DNA of 17,003 nt from an uncultured Flavobacterium sp. (GTDB taxonomy: Bacteria > Bacteroidota > Bacteroidia > Flavobacteriales > Flavobacteriaceae). This document shows, in pieces, positions 7,375-14,235 of this stretch (position 1 is the stretch's first letter; every line of letters begins with the position of its first letter). The notes beneath the pieces are model-generated. The model saw only the letters and a program-made list of their open reading frames with translations. It was not told where the DNA came from and did no database searches. A program made the position numbers and the translations under genes. Location of the stretch: positions 1 through 17,003 of the forward strand of contig NZ_CALBSN010000119.1 of the NCBI RefSeq assembly GCF_937967675.1, read 5' to 3'.

Positions 7375-8617
7375 GAATTTCTCGAAGCGTATTTTTGTGT
7401 TTATCATATTTTATATTGTTCTACTATTATTACGAATATGGAATGGTAACTTCAATCTTGTAGATTCTGAAGAATATATTGAGGTTGCAAAGTTGATTAT
7501 TCAAGGCGATTATATTAATACTCAAGACCCAATAATTAGTAGAAGACCTTTTGTTTATCCATTATTTTTATCCTTGACTTTTACATTTAATCCTTTTGTA
7601 ATTGTATTTTTTCAAGCAATACTTTTATTTTTAAGCTTCCTTTTCTTTTATAAAATATTAGCTTTTTACAAAATCAAGAATGAGAATTTGTTATTGATTA
7701 TAGTTTTATTAACTCCCTCGATTTTTATATATTCACAATTAGTAATGTCTGAAATACTTATTCTTTTTCTGATTACTTTACTTTTTTATTTGTATACCGT
7801 TCACTTTCATTGGAAAAACATTAAGTATGCACAGCTAATATTAACAATATTGGCATTCACAAAACCCGTATTTTATCCCTTTGTGTTTATAAATTTAGCA
7901 CTAATGTTGATTTATTTTTTCAAAGTAAAACGTTTCAATTTTTGGGTTTTATTGCCTGTTTTTTCGGTTCTTTTGTATATTAACTACAATCAAAATAAAT
8001 TTGGTTACAAACACTTTTCCTCAATGGAAAATCAAAATCTCATTTATTACAATTTATATTATTTTAAAGCAAAAAACGAATCAATAGAAATTGCTGATCA
8101 ATGGATTTCAAATATAAATACTTCATTAACAGACAAAAATCAAAAAGAAACCAACGATTTTCTTAAGTTAGTTGCTTATAATGAGATAAAAGCCAATTTC
8201 ATTCCGTATACTTTTTATCACATTTCAACAGGAATTCGAGGTGTTTTTGACCCAGGAAGATTTGATTTAATGACATTTATTGCAAAAGAAGATGGTAGAC
8301 AAGGTTTTCTTGAAATACTGAATGGAAACAAACCTTTTTCTTCTTTGTTTTCCAAAAAATCATTACTACTTGTCTATTTTTTATTAGTTCCAATTTTTCT
8401 CGTACTGCTTTTTAAATGGTTTCATTTTTTTAAATTCTATTCAACTAAAAAAAGAAGTTTCTCCGAATATTTTTTCTTTGTTTTTATTGGCTATTATGTT
8501 CTGATAAATGGTCCAGTAAATTGTTCCCGATACATGATGCCTTTCCAGTTTGTTCTAATTACTTTTGTATTAGTTTCTGTTAACGAAAATAAACTGAAAA
8601 ATGCTAGTCAAAACTAA
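7358..8617 (+). CDS. Polytopic membrane protein, candidate GT-C (ArnT/PMT-like) glycosyltransferase
   Basis: A 419-residue integral membrane protein with about 8-10 hydrophobic spans. A GT-C arrangement can be read: after the first span an acidic loop, VDSEEYIE (35-42), supplies a candidate catalytic Asp36. Then come RRPFVYPLF (62-70), LVMSEILILFL (128-138), TKP (168-170), and near the end a SRYMMPFQ segment (390-397) like the RYR-x-P motif of ArnT/PMT relatives. Such enzymes move sugars from polyprenyl-phosphate donors on the periplasmic side. The start is ATG 7358, overlapping the flavoprotein by 17 bases; in-frame codons upstream to 7304 lie fully inside that gene and are rejected. It overlaps recO by 17 bases. 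One line (7621-7680) has 11 G/C in 60 against 26 in 60 for ileS (10081-10140), a sharp drop partly due to Phe/Ile/Lys-rich content. Donor and acceptor are unknown. Confidence 0.7.
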   Translation: MKRKNKNFSKRIFVFIIFYIVLLLLRIWNGNFNLVDSEEYIEVAKLIIQGDYINTQDPIISRRPFVYPLFLSLTFTFNPFVIVFFQAILLFLSFLFFYKILAFYKIKNENLLLIIVLLTPSIFIYSQLVMSEILILFLITLLFYLYTVHFHWKNIKYAQLILTILAFTKPVFYPFVFINLALMLIYFFKVKRFNFWVLLPVFSVLLYINYNQNKFGYKHFSSMENQNLIYYNLYYFKAKNESIEIADQWISNINTSLTDKNQKETNDFLKLVAYNEIKANFIPYTFYHISTGIRGVFDPGRFDLMTFIAKEDGRQGFLEILNGNKPFSSLFSKKSLLLVYFLLVPIFLVLLFKWFHFFKFYSTKKRSFSEYFFFVFIGYYVLINGPVNCSRYMMPFQFVLITFVLVSVNENKLKNASQN

Positions 8618-9314
8618 AGCTATCGTTCTTTCTTCCCTAAAATATCAAGAAAAAAGCTTGATTGTAAAGTGTTTAACACAATCCGATGGTTTAAAAAGTT
8701 ATTTTGTACAAAGCGCTTATTCTAACAAAAAAGCGAATCAAAAAATTGCGTATTTTCAACCGTTAACAATTATTGAAATCGAAGCGAATCATAAAAATAA
8801 AGGCACACTCGAACATTTTAAAGAAATAAAATTAGCACATAGTTTTCATTCGATTAATACCGATATTGTCAAAAGCACCATCGTAATTTTTCTATCCGAA
8901 ATTTTACATCATAGCATTCATGAAGAAGAGAAAAATGAAAATTTATTTTCCTTTTTAGAAACCGCATTACTTTGGTTGGATGCCCATGAAGAAGCCACGA
9001 ATTTTCATCTAATTTTGATGATGGAAATGACCAAATTTTTAGGTTTTTATCCCGATGTTTCCGAAATAGATTTCGATTTTTTCGACGTAAAAGAAGGTTT
9101 TTTTACTCCATTTCAATCGGTAAATACACTTTCAGCACATGAAACGCAATTGCTCAAACGATTAATCGAACTAAAATTTGATTCCAATCAAAAAACTTTT
9201 GCTGGGATAGAACGTCAAATTCTATTGAAAATCCTCTTAGATTTCTATATGTTACATCTCGAAGGCTTCAAAAAACCAAAATCGTTAGAAGTTTTAAAAG
9301 AAGTTTTTTCCTAA
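8601..9314 (+). CDS. recO: DNA repair protein RecO
   Basis: A 237-residue cytosolic protein of RecF-pathway recombinational repair that helps RecR load RecA on SSB-coated single strands and anneals strands. The N-terminal OB-fold opening is typical (TKAIVLSSLKYQEKSLIVKCLTQ, about residues 5-27, then YFVQSAY), followed by the all-helical C-terminal part with EILHHSI and MEMTKFLGFYPD. Only one cysteine is present, so the four-Cys zinc site of some RecO proteins is absent. ATG 8601 lies inside the preceding gene, giving a 17-base overlap and likely translational coupling. It is the last gene before the heptamer array and the ileS promoter, with no hairpin terminator visible after its stop. Confidence 0.92.
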   Translation: MLVKTKAIVLSSLKYQEKSLIVKCLTQSDGLKSYFVQSAYSNKKANQKIAYFQPLTIIEIEANHKNKGTLEHFKEIKLAHSFHSINTDIVKSTIVIFLSEILHHSIHEEEKNENLFSFLETALLWLDAHEEATNFHLILMMEMTKFLGFYPDVSEIDFDFFDVKEGFFTPFQSVNTLSAHETQLLKRLIELKFDSNQKTFAGIERQILLKILLDFYMLHLEGFKKPKSLEVLKEVFS

Positions 9315-9321
9315 TTCTTAA

Positions 9322-9354
9322 CTTTTGCCTTTTACCTTTTGCCTTTTACCTTTA
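9322..9354. repeat. Tandem heptamer array (CTTTTRC), intergenic copy
   Basis: Four complete 7-base units alternate CTTTTGC and CTTTTAC (9322-9349), followed by a partial unit, directly after recO. The array opens with TTAACTTTTGCCTTT (9318-9332), which recurs exactly at 14748-14762. The third unit places TTTG at 9338-9341, the correct distance to act as the -33 box of ileS. Confidence 0.85.
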
Positions 9355-9368
9355 AATCATTACTTTCG
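9338..9368 (+). promoter_or_regulatory. ileS promoter: -33 TTTG in the heptamer array plus a near-consensus -7
   Basis: TTTG at 9338-9341 and TACTTTCG at 9361-9368 (one mismatch from TAnnTTTG) are 19 bases apart, which fits the usual Bacteroidota spacing. Transcription would start near 9374, about 20 bases before the ATG at 9394. Confidence 0.5.
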
Positions 9369-9393
9369 CAAATTGATTTAAGAAAGCGACAAA

Positions 9394-12300
9394 ATGAGTA
9401 CAAAATTTACTGAATACAAAGGACTTGACTTGCCAACAGTAGCATCAGAAGTTCTTGATTTTTGGAAAAAAAACAACATCTTTGAACAATCGGTAACTTC
9501 TCGTGAAGGAGCTACACCTTACGTGTTTTTTGAAGGACCACCATCTGCAAACGGTTTACCTGGAATTCACCACGTAATGGCGCGTGCGATTAAAGATATT
9601 TTTTGTCGTTACAAAACTCAAAAAGGCTACCAAGTTAAGCGAAAAGCAGGTTGGGATACGCATGGATTACCAGTAGAATTAGGTACCGAAAAAGAATTAG
9701 GTATCACTAAAGAAGACATCGGAAAAACGATTTCGGTTACCGAATACAACGAAGCGTGTAAAAGAACCGTTATGCGCTACACGGATGTTTGGAACGACCT
9801 TACCGAAAAAATGGGATATTGGGTTGATATGGAAGATCCGTATGTGACGTACAAATCCAAATATATGGAAACCGTTTGGTGGTTGTTGAAACAAATTTAC
9901 AACAAAGATTTACTATACAAAGGCTACACAATACAGCCATATTCTCCAAAAGCGGGAACAGGTTTGTCTTCGCACGAAGTAAATCAGCCAGGTTCATATC
10001 GTGATGTTACGGATACTACGATTGTAGCGCAATTCAAAGCAAAAGACGAAACGTTACCAAGTTTCTTGCAAGGTTTTGGAACGGTTCATTTCTTAGCTTG
10101 GACGACAACTCCTTGGACATTGCCATCAAATACGGCATTAACTGTTGGACCAAAAATCGATTATGTTTTAGTAAAAACGTTCAATCAATATACTTTTGAA
10201 GCGGTAAATGTGGTTTTAGCTAAGAATTTAGTTGGAAAACAATTCGGAGGAAAATATTTTGTAGCAGAATCAGATGCTGATTTTACGAGTTATAAATCAG
10301 AAGATAAAAAGATTCCATACCAAATTTTAGCCGAAGCAAAAGGCGCTGATTTAGTAGGAATTCGTTACGAGCAATTATTGCCATTTACATTACCATACCA
10401 AAATCCAGAAAATGCATTCCGTGTAATTTCTGGTGATTTCGTAACTACAGAAGATGGAACTGGAATTGTTCACACAGCGCCAACATTCGGTGCAGATGAT
10501 GCTAAAGTAGCAAAAGAAGCTACGCCTGAAGTACCGCCAATGTTGGTATTAGACGAAAACGGAAATCCAGTGCCTTTAGTAGATTTACAAGGTAAGTTTG
10601 TAGCTCAAATGGGGGATTTCGCTGGAAAATATGTAAAGAACGAATATTACAATGATGGTGAAGCTCCTGAAAAATCAGTAGATGTTGAAATCGCAATTCG
10701 TTTAAAAGAAGAAAACAAAGCCTTTAAGGTTGAAAAATACGTTCACAGTTACCCACATTGTTGGAGAACGGACAAACCAATTTTATACTATCCATTAGAT
10801 TCTTGGTTCATCAAAGTAACCGAAATTAAAGATAGAATGTTCGACTTAAACGAAACCATCAACTGGAAACCAAAAGCTACAGGAGAAGGTCGTTTCGGAA
10901 ATTGGTTGAAAAATGCAAACGATTGGAACTTATCGCGTTCAAGATATTGGGGAATTCCTTTGCCAATTTGGAGAAGTGAAGACGGAACTGAAGAAATGTT
11001 AGTGGGTTCAGTTGAAGAATTGTACAACGAAATCGAGAAATCCATCGCAGCAGGTTTCCAATCTGAAAATCCATACAAAGGATTCAAAATTGGCGACATG
11101 AGCGAAGCTAACTACGATTTAGTGGATTTACACAAAAATGTAGTAGACGGAATTGTTTTAGTTTCTCCAACAGGAAAACCAATGAAACGTGAAACGGATT
11201 TAATTGATGTTTGGTTCGATTCAGGAGCGATGCCTTATGCACAATGGCATTATCCATTTGAAAATAAAGAGTTAATCGACGAAAATAAAGCGTTTCCAGC
11301 TGATTTCATCGCTGAAGGAGTTGACCAAACTCGTGGTTGGTTTTACACATTACATGCGATTGGAACATTAGTTTTTGATAAAATCGCCTACAAAAACGTA
11401 GTTTCAAACGGATTAGTTCTAGACAAAAACGGACAAAAAATGTCGAAACGTTTAGGAAATGCTGTTGATCCATTCACCACTTTGGCTGAATATGGTCCAG
11501 ATGCTACACGTTGGTACATGATTTCCAATGCAAATCCTTGGGACAACTTAAAATTTGATATAGAAGGTGTTGCTGAGGTAAGAAGAAAATTCTTTGGAAC
11601 CCTTTATAATACGTATTCGTTTTTTGCTTTATATGCGAATATCGATGGTTTTAAATACGATGAAGCAGAAGTTCCATTAAACGAAAGACCAGAAATTGAT
11701 CGTTGGATTTTATCGGAATTACATACTTTAATTCAATTGGTAGATGAAGCGTACGCGGATTACGAACCAACAAAAGCCGCTCGTGCTATTTCCGATTTCG
11801 TTCAAGAAAACTTGAGTAACTGGTACGTTCGTTTGTGTAGAAGAAGATTCTGGAAAGGCGATTATGCACAGGATAAAATCGCAGCGTATCAAACGCTTTA
11901 TACTTGTTTGGTAACGGTTGCGAAGCTTTCGGCTCCAATTGCACCGTTCTTTATGGACAAACTTTACCGAGATTTAACACAAGCTACAGGTTCTGAGTCG
12001 TTTGAAAGCGTACATTTGGCCGAGTTTCCAAAAATGGTTGAAAACTTTGTTGATAAATCGTTAGAGAGCAAAATGATGAAAGCGCAAACGGTTTCTTCAT
12101 TAGTTTTATCACTTCGTAAGAAGGAAATGATTAAAGTGCGTCAACCGTTGCAAAGGGTTATGATTCCTGTACTTGATGATAATCAGCGTGCAGAAATTGA
12201 GGCGGTTTCTGATTTAATTAAAGCGGAGGTAAATGTGAAAGAAGTAGAGTTGTTGGATGATGCTTCTGGAGTTTTAGTGAAGCAAATTAAACCTAATTTT

Positions 12301-12795
12301 AAAACATTAGGTCCTCGTTTTGGCAAAGATATGGGATTGATTTCCAAAGAGATACAAAATTTTGGACAAGAGCAAATTGCTAAATTAGAGCGTGATGGCG
12401 AATTAGTTATGGATATTGCAGGAAAAAGTATAACTTTATCACAAGATGATGTTGAAATTTCATCGCAAGATATCCCAGGTTGGTTAGTAGCCAATTCAAA
12501 CGGAATTACAGTAGCGTTAGATATTACCATTTCCGATGAATTAAGAAAAGAAGGGATTGCGAGAGAATTAATCAATAGAATTCAAAATATCAGAAAAGAT
12601 TCTGGTTTTGAAGTAACAGATAAGATTACGGTTAAAATGGAGAAAAATTCGCAAGTTGAGGAAGCCGTTTTAGCTAATGAATCGTATATTAAGTCAGAAA
12701 CATTAACTGAAAACTTAATTTTTGTTGAAAACCTTGAAAATGGTACAGAAATTGAGTTTGATGATATTAAAACAAGTATATTAATTTCAAAATAA
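9394..12795 (+). CDS. ileS: Isoleucyl-tRNA synthetase, type 2 (eukaryote-like), with GIHH in place of the HxGH signature
   Basis: This cytosolic class I synthetase charges tRNA-Ile. At 1133 residues it has type-2 length and a long eukaryote-like C-terminal region instead of the short zinc-bearing end of type 1. The Rossmann domain starts with FFEGPPSANGLP, then G57-I58-H59-H60 where HxGH is expected, so the first and third signature residues are exchanged. The CP1 editing domain is intact: WTTTPWTLPSN (236-246) and HTAPTFGADD (360-369), with Asp369 equivalent to E. coli Asp342. KMSKR is at 682-686. The GxHH arrangement has been described in a subset of type-2 enzymes and linked to mupirocin hyper-resistance, which is inferred here, not shown. 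It is probably cotranscribed with the DksA-like gene 48 bases downstream. No T-box leader is present. Confidence 0.97.
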   Translation: MSTKFTEYKGLDLPTVASEVLDFWKKNNIFEQSVTSREGATPYVFFEGPPSANGLPGIHHVMARAIKDIFCRYKTQKGYQVKRKAGWDTHGLPVELGTEKELGITKEDIGKTISVTEYNEACKRTVMRYTDVWNDLTEKMGYWVDMEDPYVTYKSKYMETVWWLLKQIYNKDLLYKGYTIQPYSPKAGTGLSSHEVNQPGSYRDVTDTTIVAQFKAKDETLPSFLQGFGTVHFLAWTTTPWTLPSNTALTVGPKIDYVLVKTFNQYTFEAVNVVLAKNLVGKQFGGKYFVAESDADFTSYKSEDKKIPYQILAEAKGADLVGIRYEQLLPFTLPYQNPENAFRVISGDFVTTEDGTGIVHTAPTFGADDAKVAKEATPEVPPMLVLDENGNPVPLVDLQGKFVAQMGDFAGKYVKNEYYNDGEAPEKSVDVEIAIRLKEENKAFKVEKYVHSYPHCWRTDKPILYYPLDSWFIKVTEIKDRMFDLNETINWKPKATGEGRFGNWLKNANDWNLSRSRYWGIPLPIWRSEDGTEEMLVGSVEELYNEIEKSIAAGFQSENPYKGFKIGDMSEANYDLVDLHKNVVDGIVLVSPTGKPMKRETDLIDVWFDSGAMPYAQWHYPFENKELIDENKAFPADFIAEGVDQTRGWFYTLHAIGTLVFDKIAYKNVVSNGLVLDKNGQKMSKRLGNAVDPFTTLAEYGPDATRWYMISNANPWDNLKFDIEGVAEVRRKFFGTLYNTYSFFALYANIDGFKYDEAEVPLNERPEIDRWILSELHTLIQLVDEAYADYEPTKAARAISDFVQENLSNWYVRLCRRRFWKGDYAQDKIAAYQTLYTCLVTVAKLSAPIAPFFMDKLYRDLTQATGSESFESVHLAEFPKMVENFVDKSLESKMMKAQTVSSLVLSLRKKEMIKVRQPLQRVMIPVLDDNQRAEIEAVSDLIKAEVNVKEVELLDDASGVLVKQIKPNFKTLGPRFGKDMGLISKEIQNFGQEQIAKLERDGELVMDIAGKSITLSQDDVEISSQDIPGWLVANSNGITVALDITISDELRKEGIARELINRIQNIRKDSGFEVTDKITVKMEKNSQVEEAVLANESYIKSETLTENLIFVENLENGTEIEFDDIKTSILISK

Positions 12796-12811
12796 AAGCC
12801 AAAAGCTTTTA
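12793..12811 (+). terminator. Weak hairpin after ileS
   Basis: A 7-bp perfect stem (TAAAAGC with GCTTTTA, 5-base loop) overlaps the ileS stop codon but has no T-run after it. It may slow polymerase or protect the 3' end, but is unlikely to terminate fully. Readthrough into the gene at 12844 is expected because no promoter is evident in the 48-base gap. Confidence 0.3.
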
Positions 12812-12843
12812 ATCGACGTATAACTATAAAAAATATTGAAATT

Positions 12844-13224
12844 ATGGTAGAGGAGCAAATTAGATATTCAGACGCCGATTTAGCGGAATTCAAAGCGTTA
12901 ATTCAAGCTAAATTAGAAAAAGCTAAAAACGATTTAGAGCTTATTAAAAGTGCTTATATGAATGACTTAAATAACGGAACTGATGATACATCACCAACGT
13001 TTAAAGCATTTGAAGAAGGCAGCGAAACTATGAGCAAAGAAGCTAATTCGCAGTTAGCTATTCGTCAAGAAAAATTCATTAGAGATTTAAAAAATGCCTT
13101 AATTCGTATCGAGAACAAAACCTATGGTATTTGTAAGGTTACAGGCAAATTAATTAATAAAGAAAGATTAAAAATCGTTCCTCATGCAACTATGAGTATC
13201 GAAGCAAAAAACTTGCAACGTTAA
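12844..13224 (+). CDS. DksA/TraR-family RNA polymerase-binding regulator with degenerate zinc finger
   Basis: A 126-residue protein of the DksA/TraR fold: a long helical hairpin (about 8-92) with an acidic tip near Asp47-Asp48, then the finger segment opening TYGICKVTGK. Family members bind the RNA polymerase secondary channel and change transcription with ppGpp. The four zinc cysteines expected at 97, 100, 118 and 121 are Cys, Thr, Ser and Ala here, so zinc binding by the usual site is lost. Pseudomonas DksA2 is a precedent for a zinc-independent member. The classical DxxDxA tip is also not evident. ATG 12844 is 48 bases after ileS, so cotranscription is likely, and a strong terminator follows. 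Confidence 0.88.
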   Translation: MVEEQIRYSDADLAEFKALIQAKLEKAKNDLELIKSAYMNDLNNGTDDTSPTFKAFEEGSETMSKEANSQLAIRQEKFIRDLKNALIRIENKTYGICKVTGKLINKERLKIVPHATMSIEAKNLQR

Positions 13225-13244
13225 TCTTTTTACAAAATTATACT

Positions 13245-13268
13245 AACGCTCCGTTTGGGGCGTTTTTT
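13245..13268 (+). terminator. Intrinsic terminator of the ileS - DksA-like unit
   Basis: AACGCTCC and GGGGCGTT (13245-13252, 13257-13264) pair as an 8-bp GC-containing stem with one G-T wobble and a GTTT loop. The T-run continues to 13268. It separates the unit from the lspA promoter. Confidence 0.85.
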
Positions 13269-13284
13269 ATTTGATAAATTCCAC

Positions 13285-13292
13285 TATTTTTG
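13285..13292 (+). promoter_or_regulatory. -7 promoter element of lspA
   Basis: TATTTTTG matches TAnnTTTG. Transcription would start near 13298, about 9 bases before ATG 13307. An in-frame TTG at 13271 lies upstream of this element, so it is excluded as the start. Confidence 0.6.
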
Positions 13293-13306
13293 CAAAAAAT
13301 TTGAAC

Positions 13307-13936
13307 ATGTCGTTAAAGAAAGCCTATTTATTAATCATTGCTATTTTATTAATTGATCAGATTTCAAAAATCTATATCAAAACACATTTTTTTATTGGAG
13401 AATCCATAAAAGTAATGGGTTTAGATTGGTTTCAAATTCATTTTATAGAGAATGAAGGCATGGCTTGGGGAGCAGAAATTCCAGGTGAACATGGGAAATT
13501 AATCTTAACCTTATTCCGAATTGTAGCTGTAGGTGGAATCGCCTGGTGGTTATGGGATTCGGTTAAAAAGAAAGCTTCAAATTATTTAATTGTAGCCATT
13601 GCTTTGATTTTTACAGGCGCTTTAGGAAATATTATCGATTCTGTTTTTTACGGAGTTATTTTTAACGATAGTTATCATCAAGTTGCAACCGCTTTTTCAG
13701 ACCAACCTTATGGGACTTGGTTCCATGGAGAAGTAGTAGATATGTTCTATTTTCCAATGTGGGAAGGTAATTTACCTTCTTGGTTGCCAATTTGGGGCGG
13801 CAAACACTTCACTTTCTTCAATGCCATTTTCAATGTAGCCGATGTGGCGATTTCAACAGGTGTTGGGATTTTGATTGTATTTAACAAAAGAGCTTTTGCT
13901 CATGCGGATAAGAAGGAAGTTTCGGCTGAAGAGTAA
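13307..13936 (+). CDS. lspA: Lipoprotein signal peptidase (signal peptidase II)
   Basis: This inner-membrane aspartyl protease cleaves prolipoprotein signal peptides after lipid attachment. The product is 209 residues from ATG 13307, longer than the usual 160-170. It shows the TM1 motif LLIDQISK, the first catalytic motif GNIID (Asn108, Asp111) at the end of a span, and the second, FNVAD (Asn176, Asp179), before the last span. The two catalytic aspartates are 68 residues apart, against about 20-27 in proteobacterial and firmicute enzymes. The extra segment is Trp/Phe/Gly-rich (FHGEVVDMFYFPMWEG and onward). This looks like a lineage feature of Bacteroidota enzymes rather than damage. It has its own promoter, and no clear hairpin terminator is seen in the gap to the convergent gene. 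Confidence 0.95.
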   Translation: MSLKKAYLLIIAILLIDQISKIYIKTHFFIGESIKVMGLDWFQIHFIENEGMAWGAEIPGEHGKLILTLFRIVAVGGIAWWLWDSVKKKASNYLIVAIALIFTGALGNIIDSVFYGVIFNDSYHQVATAFSDQPYGTWFHGEVVDMFYFPMWEGNLPSWLPIWGGKHFTFFNAIFNVADVAISTGVGILIVFNKRAFAHADKKEVSAEE

Positions 13937-14003
13937 TCTCAATATGAAAAACCCGATTTTTTATTGATATATATATAAAAGGAACATTTTTTGGCTTTTT
14001 TTA

Positions 14004-14195
14004 TTATTTCTTTTTTTGCCCAGGAGCATAAGGTTTTGCACTCTTAGATCCTGTAACTTTTTTCATTTGTCCCGGAGGTAAAGGTTTCGATTTTTTATGA
14101 CCATGTCCGTGATGTACATGACAACTATCTAAACCAATTAAAACCAGTAATGAAAATAGTCCTAAGACAAATTTGTTTAAAATGTGCTTTTTCAT
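14004..14195 (-). CDS. Small His-rich putative lipoprotein with PGQ repeats
   Basis: A 63-residue protein with a Lys-containing start, a hydrophobic core (about 8-22) and Leu-Asp-Ser-Cys25, a plausible though loose Bacteroidota lipobox. The mature part would start CHVHHGHGHKK, five His in ten residues and a likely metal-binding stretch. Two repeats of the form KPxxPGQxKK then follow (PPGQ 40-43, APGQ 57-60), joined by VTGSKSA. I recall short flavobacterial proteins with this PPGQ...KSAKPYAPGQ pattern being named quinol oxidase subunit 4. Nothing here shows that function. A TATATTGG at 14218-14225 (minus strand) is a one-mismatch -7 element about 20 bases before the ATG. It lies convergent to lspA, whose product would process it. 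The gene is likely real because of the signal sequence and repeat structure. Confidence 0.7.
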   Translation of the reverse strand: MKKHILNKFVLGLFSLLVLIGLDSCHVHHGHGHKKSKPLPPGQMKKVTGSKSAKPYAPGQKKK

Positions 14196-14235
14196 ATCTT
14201 TTGAGGTAAAATTTAAGCCAATATAGTTCTAAAAA

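Noticed and set aside
9322..9354. CRISPR-like repeat
   Set aside because: The units are 7 bases, directly adjacent, with no spacers and no cas genes nearby.
9315..9393. T-box or riboswitch before ileS
   Set aside because: The predicted leader is about 20 bases long, with no stem, terminator or T-box core; the region is explained by the heptamer array and promoter.
13937..14003. Terminator between lspA and the convergent small gene
   Set aside because: The gap has T-runs and an alternating AT stretch, but I could not find a stem of useful length; not reported as a terminator.
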